DNA of 64,000 bases from Chelonoidis abingdonii. Taxonomy: Eukaryota; Chordata; Testudines; Testudinidae. This document shows, piece after piece, positions 57,956 to 64,000 of the stretch. The DNA lies in assembly GCF_003597395.2 (NCBI RefSeq), contig NC_133771.1:124109783-124173782 (forward strand), in the 5' to 3' direction. Under the pieces are notes generated by a model that made no database searches, was not told the origin of the DNA, and worked only from the letters and a program-made list of their open reading frames with translations. The number at the start of each line of letters is the position of its first letter. Position 1 is the first letter of the stretch. Both the position numbers and the translations under genes were made by a program.

Positions 57956-59521
57956 GCAGATAAAGGGATTTTGGTTATTAATCGGCAGATATTTGTTAGT
58001 AGCAGTAGTGTGTGAAGTGTGCAATGTAATTATTATGTTGTATTTTATACATGTTGACATTTAATTACTGTGAAACGACCCAGAGCAATGGCTGGATGTT
58101 TCTCCAATAAATTAATAAATATTTGTATTGATAACATTAAAAATCTCTATCTAGGTTTGTTTTTTAAAATATTTGTGCAAAAAGGCATTTTTCTGTAAGG
58201 TAACTTTGTGCCATTCTCTATTAAAGATGGACCGTTTACTTTGTGGACCGTTTACTCCACAAGTGATCTTATTACATTTTGTGTATGTGCCTTATATCTG
58301 TGGGATGGCACACGAACTGGCGTCTAAGTTGCTCCTAGTTTTAAAATATCTAATGAGCATTCCCATTGTTGATCTTTCTGAATTACTTCTTACTGTAGTC
58401 ATGCAAAACACGCTAATATATTCTCATTAATAGAATCCCATTTTTCACAAAATTACTTTGCTATTTCAGGTCACATCACTTTTTAAGGCTTTGCATAGAT
58501 TTTAGTCATTCAGAGGGTATCACAGATATTTATCTTTGGCATCTATGAGAAAAAAATTTAATGACTGTTGTTCAGCACCCTGAATGCTTTTGCTGGAGGT
58601 GGTTTATAAATGAAATTACTTTATATATTCACCCAATCTACTGTAGAAGCCAAAAGGCTGAATTATTTTCTTTTTGTCCGTAATAAAGATACTGAGATGC
58701 ACAAACTCGGTGGCTTTAAAGATCCGTTGTCTGTTGTCCCCCACAGATGTTGCAAATCCAGAGAAATTTAATTATCGGTCACTCTTTGTTTAATTTATTA
58801 TTGGTTTCTACACTATTTTTATTACAAAAGCATAATAAAGATTTTATCAAGAGAATGACTTTCATACTGGTGTATATTATGTACTTAAGTTGTGTATAGT
58901 TCAGTATTTCGTAGCTGAACATTACCAGTTAAGGATCCAGTCTAGTCAGTCTTACTCATGTGAGTAAATATTCTTCATATGGATAGTCACCCTGAAGTCA
59001 ATGGGACTAATCACATGAGATAAGAATAGCTCACAGGAGTAAGGTTTGAAGGATCAGGTACAAAGATTGCGATTAAAATAATCTAAATTGTAAAGATTTG
59101 TGAAAGTATTAAGACAGGATTTAGTCCAGCACTATTGTATTTATTTTCCTTTACATACTTCAACCTCATTAAGATCTTGGAGAAAATAGACAAATTCTGT
59201 ATTTAAAAGAGCTTACAAAGAGTATTTATTTAGGGTTTTTTATTTTCCTACATTTATTGATGTTTCAAGGGGAAACAAAAGCAACAAGTAAAAATTTCCA
59301 TACAAAGTCTGTCATCCTGAATAGATGTGGTCATACATTGTGACAACATAGTCCCACAAAGAACCATAGTTGTAAATATTACAAAGCATGCACAGATGTT
59401 AGGTCTCAAGATAATTAGCCAGTTTGACATCCAAGACAAAGGATCCTGTGTCCTCTGTCATACTGCAACTATCTGTAGTAACTTTGATCAGTGCAAGGGG
59501 AGCTGTTAGTTGTAACTAAGT

Positions 59522-59640
59522 GCTTGTCTACACTGCCCTGCAGTTCGGACTACAGGGGTATGAATATGAACTCACCAAAGCGGTGCATTGTAGTGATCCC
59601 ATATGGATACTATGAGTATGAACTGAAAAGTTCCTAGTTC
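59522..59640. repeat. Harbinger-type MITE fragment
   Basis: gcttgtctacactgccctgc carries the Harbinger terminal word; no opposite end is visible. Confidence 0.4.
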
Positions 59641-59644
59641 TAAA

Positions 59645-60655
59645 GTGGATTGGTTTAAATCAGGGCTGTTTAAATCGCAAAGAGGAAAGCCTCAATTTAA
59701 ATCAGCTTTTCCATTTGTACTTCAGTTATTTGCTAAAGAAGGGTGCATTCTCACTTGTTGATATAACCATTAAAACAAGTTGATTTACAACTAAATGGAA
59801 TGATTTTACACTAGATTTGGTGCATCTTTTAGCAACCTAGAAGAGTACACTATATATTTATTTAAGAAAATATAAAGCTTAATATTTTCAGATTCTTAGT
59901 ATACATTTTTAGTATGTTAGAAAATGGTGAATGATATATTGCTTATTTAGTAGATAATTAACTTTTTGATTTATATCAAGCTGCATTAGGATGGGAACTG
60001 GAATTTAATTAAACATACAAAACAGCATATAAAATTTATTTTTATTAAAACAACCTTAAATGTTTTGGATACATAAACTTCTCATATCAAAACATGTTTC
60101 ACATTTACAACTAAATGATTTGTTAAAGGAACAGGAGGATTAACTGTAGTCAGTGAATTGAATTTAATTATTTCAGGTCAGCCTGGGAAAACTTCCATAT
60201 ATGTCTAAGTGAAAGGGACTGAAATTAAATTTCCTACTTGCCTAAGTCTCTTAAAAATGAGTCCCTTCCCTCCTCCTTTTTATTTATAAACTGGAAGAGA
60301 GAGACAAGTTTTCCTGCCTTTTCAACTCCAAGTCAGTTTCTCAATTTTGAACTAAATAGTCCAAATGAAGAAAATATTCTTCCTGTGCCTGCAAAAAAGA
60401 CCATTGCTCTCAAAAGCTGCTTTAGGACTTCAATAAACTCTGGTTCTAGGTGTTTAGCTAGTGACTTCCACCAGTTCAATGGTGTGACTTTCTTTAAAAT
60501 ATCATCAGCAAACATGTACTGCTTGGATGGTTTTCCTCCAGCCCTGAAATGTATTATATCTGGCAAGATCAATGGGGGGTGATTAGATGTTTCTTTACTG
60601 CCTGCAGTTTAACTTTGTTGAGTATGTCTTTCTTCAATATCTCTTGAAGTTCTGT
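59645..60655 (-). mobile_element. hAT transposon fragment with transposase remnant (minus strand)
   Basis: The low-coordinate end holds symmetrical tttaaatc-rich sequence (ggtttaaatcagggctg, tcaatttaaatcagc), which looks like a subterminal region. The rest runs into the coding remnant at 60235-60655. The other terminus is missing or lies under the GC-rich repeat at 60656. Confidence 0.6.
60235..60655 (-). pseudogene. hAT-family transposase C-terminal remnant
   Basis: On the minus strand (60572-60333) it reads PLNWWKSLAKHLEPEFIEV and then RIFSSFGLFSSKLRN, the hAT C-terminal dimerisation region in which a Trp-Trp is followed by an (E)R-x-FSxxG/SxxxxxxR motif. After a stop the match continues as LELKRQENLSLSFQFINKK to about 60240. 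The upstream catalytic domain is absent. Confidence 0.75.
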
Positions 60656-60918
60656 GGAGATTTCAACAGCATCAGCAGCGGGGACCGACACCTGAACCCA
60701 CCCCAGGCAGAAGGGCTGAAGCCCAAGGACTTCAGCCCTGGGTGTGGGGGGGAGAGTAAAGCTGAAGCCCTAGGAGGGATGACCTGTAAACTGAGCCCCG
60801 CCACACAGGGCTGAAGCCGAAACCTGAGCCCCACCACTCTAACGCCAGCCCTGACGATCCCATTAAAACAGGGTCATGACCCACTTTGGCATCCCAGTCC
60901 ACAGTTTGAGAACCCCTG
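60656..60918. repeat. GC-rich MITE-like insert
   Basis: gcagaagggctgaagccc, then gacttcagccctgggtgtg is a local palindrome. The end cacagtttgagaacccctg has the form of a hAT terminus. The left terminus was not resolved. Confidence 0.45.
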
Positions 60919-62694
60919 TCCTCCTCCTTTACCTGCCACTCTATATGGAAAAGATGAATAGGACACTGAGCCAAAATTTTCAGCCAGCACTTAGCTGGCT
61001 GTGTTTTGATCAGTGGTTGGAAGGGAGATTAAATTGGGCCATACATTAGTAAACACTCAGCTAAATAGACCCTTCAACCAGCACTCCATTGAAGCCTACA
61101 AACCTGTGATGGTGAGGAGAGTGAAATCAAAAAGCGAGGAAATACGTAAAATACAACAAAGATGGGGGATGGAAGGTTGCAAATCTCAAAAGGAAAACAG
61201 ATGTTACTCCGTTCAATAAAATGCTGCTGTTTCAATTATTTGTAACTATATGGTGTTTGCTCAAGTGCCAGGAAAATAGAATCCTCTGTTATATCGCTGG
61301 GGGATAAGGGTAACCATACAGCTAAACAAATACACATTCATATCTGAAAGATGTATGGAACAATCCCTAGATTTCTAGCCTCTATAGCCTGTTGTGATGT
61401 CACATATCATTATGTCTCTAACTAATTCCTATGAAAAGGGATGGGGGCCCAATTTATTCCCTTCTTATAGTTTTACCAATATATAAACGAGCTCTCATCT
61501 GCCTATTACTGAATACTCAGATCTGAGGTACAAAATGTAGTGTTCTGCCTGAACCAATGACAGGTTTAAGGTTTGATATCTTATGACTTCAAGGCTAGAA
61601 ACTGGAACTTTATACCCTTAGGAGGTGTTGATTCCCCAGCATATCAATATATGAGAGAATGAGGGTGTTTAAAGAAGGCATTCTCCAGAGATGCTCCATG
61701 AAATTTCCCTTTTTTGCAGAAAGCCACTTTTTGTAATCTAATGCTTAGGATCATGCCCCTAAAATGTTTTGTGTGTGTGAGACCAAATGCACCCCCGTGT
61801 TAACACCCTACACACTATTTTAATAATCCTTTATACAAAATATCCCCTGTGAGAGAGAATTTGAAAACTAATAACTCGCTGGTCATTCTCTCATATGGTA
61901 TTGATAGCACATGTTCAAACCCATGTAGCCCCGATTAAGCAGGAGTGGCTAAGCAGCTCTAAAACAAAGGAATGTGTGCTATCTCATTTTACATAAAAGT
62001 AGTAAACAAGGTTTTGAGACAGCAAGAGAGAGACAAGGCAAATCTGCATTTCAGCATACATAGGGGGAGAAGAGAGAGCACGAGGGCACCTTCACCCCCA
62101 GACTCCATGGTGCCACTTTTACTGTTTGAATAAACTTTAAGGAGCAATGCTCAGAAGAATCACTTCAAAGAGGAAATGGACTATAAAAGTGAAGGGCAAA
62201 AACACCCCAGAGAGCTCGCTCTTTCTGTCTCACTCACTTGCTTTTTCACCTAAGATGGACGAAGAAACCAGCCCTTTGGACTTTAAGGGCAGATGCTGAC
62301 TTGAGAATTTGGATAAGGATTTTACCTTGAACCAAATCTAATTTAAGTTTGAGCACTAAACAGTGTATTATCTGTATTTCTCTTGTAAAAATTTCTGACT
62401 TTAATGTCTTCTACTCGCTTCAAATCTGTGTCTAAGTAGTTAATTGTGTCTTATTCTGTAATCAAACCTAATCCAGTGTTGTGTTTAAACTGAATTTTTT
62501 GGTAACTCTGTCCAGGAGAGGGCTGGACAGTTCAGAATACATGTTTTTGGGGAAAATCCAGAACTGGGTCACCATACAAGTGATGATCAAGGCTGGTGAA
62601 AGCCAGACTGTTGACTGGAGTGTTGCTGGCAAGTTGCAGCTATATACAGACATTCAGTGTGTGATCTGCATGCTGTTTAGCTGTTTGTTAGGGG

Positions 62695-62788
62695 CCCAGG
62701 TTGTGAACTACAGCAGCAAAACATGGTGAAGCAGCCAAGGTTGCAGGGCAGTTAGTGCCACAACCCCTCTCTAGTCTGGATTGCACCA
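62695..62788 (+). repeat. ERV/LTR-like repeat unit 1
   Basis: aactacagcagcaaaacatg, then gcagccaaggttgcagggca and ctctagtctggattgcacc. It is paired with 63014-63108, which is 320 bp downstream in the same orientation. Sequence before it (62150-62520) looks like an LTR leader, but ends and TSD were not found. Confidence 0.45.
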
Positions 62789-63013
62789 TAGGAGGTGATA
62801 GTAGCATAGTCAAAACAGGATTTATACATGGCATGTTGTTTACACTCTAAGCACTGGTGTAACAGTTTTAAGTGAGTCTCAAGTATGGTGGCCAGGAAGA
62901 GTCAAAAGAAAGGTTACTATTTGTTGTTTTCTGTTTGTTTATTTCAAGTAAGGGAAATAGAAATAGGAAGGCCTAAATATGAGCACCATGAAAGCCACGA
63001 TAAAGTCAGAGCA

Positions 63014-63108
63014 GCCAAGTTTGGGAGCTACAGCAGCAAAGCGTTGTGAGGCACCCAAGGTTGCAGGGCAGATGGTGACACAATCCCTCACTGGTCTGGG
63101 CTGCACCC
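63014..63108 (+). repeat. ERV/LTR-like repeat unit 2
   Basis: gagctacagcagcaaagcg, then gcacccaaggttgcagggca and cactggtctgggctgcacc. Direct repeat of 62695-62788 at roughly 80 percent identity by eye. Confidence 0.45.
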
Positions 63109-63881
63109 TGAATTGTGATAATTTCCATACCATATTTTACAATTATAGTTTTCTCTGTTAACTGCTCAGGCATTGCATTATGTACCAGTTATGTGAGGCA
63201 AAGTGCACTATAAAGTGCTTTACCCCCATGCACAGTGCCCATCACTTTGAAGCACCAGTATTCTAATGGAATTTCTAATCACTTCAGGAACCCACTGTGT
63301 GTTCCACTTCAGCAAAGAAGTTAGGAGCACCCAACATTTTAAGCTCCTGAAATATTTATCAGGAGCTTGATAAGACTGAAAATGCTAATTCTGAATTTTT
63401 CTCATTCCCAAGAAGGTTCAGTAACTTTACCCTCAATAGCCACTCAGGAATTTGAAATAGATTTATAGCAGAAATGTGGTCCAAACAACTGTCACACAAA
63501 ACCTTGAAAAAGCTAATAAATATAGTAAACTCAGAAGTCTGTGGTGCATGCTGTTTAATTGTTTAAATCAAGATAATCCTAAATACATTCTTCAAGAAAA
63601 TGCTGTCATGTAGGTCTTAAACATAGAGGCACAATAGAAACAAACTGGTATGTTTGGACAGATGTGCTTTTTTTTTTTTTTTTTTACCTTTTTTTTTCAT
63701 AGAATTTGAGGACTTTCAGATTTATAGATTACAAATAGTCAGTTAGCATATGTCAATGGAGACAGAAGTTGGGGAAAACAAAACAGGCTTTGGATAGGAC
63801 TTAGTCTGGGAAAGGGAGGAGGCATAAAAGCATCTGTGTTATTTTCTGAATCTTGCACTCCATTACAATTTAAAATTTTAG

Positions 63882-64000
63882 AGAGACAAAGTGGGTGAAG
63901 TAATATTTTTTATTGGACCAACTTCTGTTGGAGAGCAAGCCAAGCTCCCAAACTTACAAAGACCTCTTCTTCAGGTCTGGGAAACATACTCAGAATGTCA
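63882..64000 (-). repeat. PLE-type tail, second family (runs off the window)
   Basis: gagacaaagtgggtgaagta, then tattggaccaacttctgttg and cttcttcaggtctggg are the reverse of 53241-53378. The CUGANGA core (tcttcag on +, 63968-63974) is intact but the GAAA is altered. Confidence 0.6.

Larger units (their letters stand above)
49914..64000 (+). other. ZDHHC14: ZDHHC14 intron (5' part) downstream of the second visible exon
   Basis: It starts with a consensus gtgagt donor and continues beyond the window. No further exon was found; a DHHC tetrapeptide-encoding exon is not present. The stretches 50906-51930, 55666-56209, 57145-59521 and 61000-62690 hold nothing I can name beyond short palindromic repeats (for example 52975-53042, 58930-59065). 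Confidence 0.85.

Noticed and set aside
60238..60582. 114-codon + strand frame
   Set aside because: Antisense shadow of the minus-strand hAT transposase remnant.

Overview
The window reads as vertebrate, probably turtle, genomic DNA. It is AT-rich, dominated by interspersed repeats, and has no prokaryotic-style gene arrangement. A tRNA-derived SINE with a CR1-like 3' end (40102-40289), many CR1 LINE fragments, hAT and Harbinger DNA transposons and Penelope-like element (PLE) tails are what I would expect of a hidden-necked (cryptodiran) turtle. That assignment is an inference from repeat content.

The only host gene I can support is a DHHC-type protein S-palmitoyltransferase on the + strand, most likely ZDHHC14. 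Two coding exons are visible, 36287-36447 and 49755-49913. Their splice phases join cleanly (phase 1 into phase 1), separated by a 13.3-kb intron. Positions 1-36286 are the 3' part of the preceding intron and 49914-64000 the 5' part of the next. The catalytic Asp-His-His-Cys tetrapeptide lies in the next exon, beyond the window.

Layout. 1-8.3 kb: MIR, a Harbinger MITE nested in an older palindromic repeat, a hAT MITE, and a minus-strand solo LTR. 8.3-10 kb: CORE-SINE and CR1 relics, the CR1 split by an unclassified repeat. 13-18.4 kb: two 311-bp hAT MITEs and an 869-bp foldback hAT element. 19.7-21.3 kb: a decayed Harbinger copy. 22.2-23.6 kb: a 0.92-kb repeat that recurs at 56.2 kb. 24.07-28.66 kb: a three-level nest, with a PLE-tail palindrome inside a 4.37-kb Harbinger element, itself inside an older PLE-tail palindrome; all three insertions keep their target-site duplications. 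32.9-33.8 kb: a 5'-truncated PLE with an open GIY-YIG reading frame. 35.8-36.5 kb: a hAT MITE 129 bp upstream of the first visible exon. 38-45.8 kb: CR1 copies, the SINE, a 637-bp solo LTR, a PLE palindrome and a 120-bp MITE. 50-55.7 kb: nested MITEs, CR1, a PLE-type tail and an 818-bp solo LTR. 59.5-61 kb: a hAT transposase remnant. 61-64 kb: retroelement-like sequence and another PLE-type tail.

The most interesting signal is that the PLE tails of three related types share a fold resembling a hammerhead ribozyme: CUGANGA, a hairpin, then GAAA, then a two-base-pair GC mini-stem. Many occur as short palindromes that carry no enzyme gene yet have clean 13-15 bp target-site duplications, as if mobilised in trans. 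No bacterial genes, CRISPR arrays, rRNA or true tRNA genes were seen.
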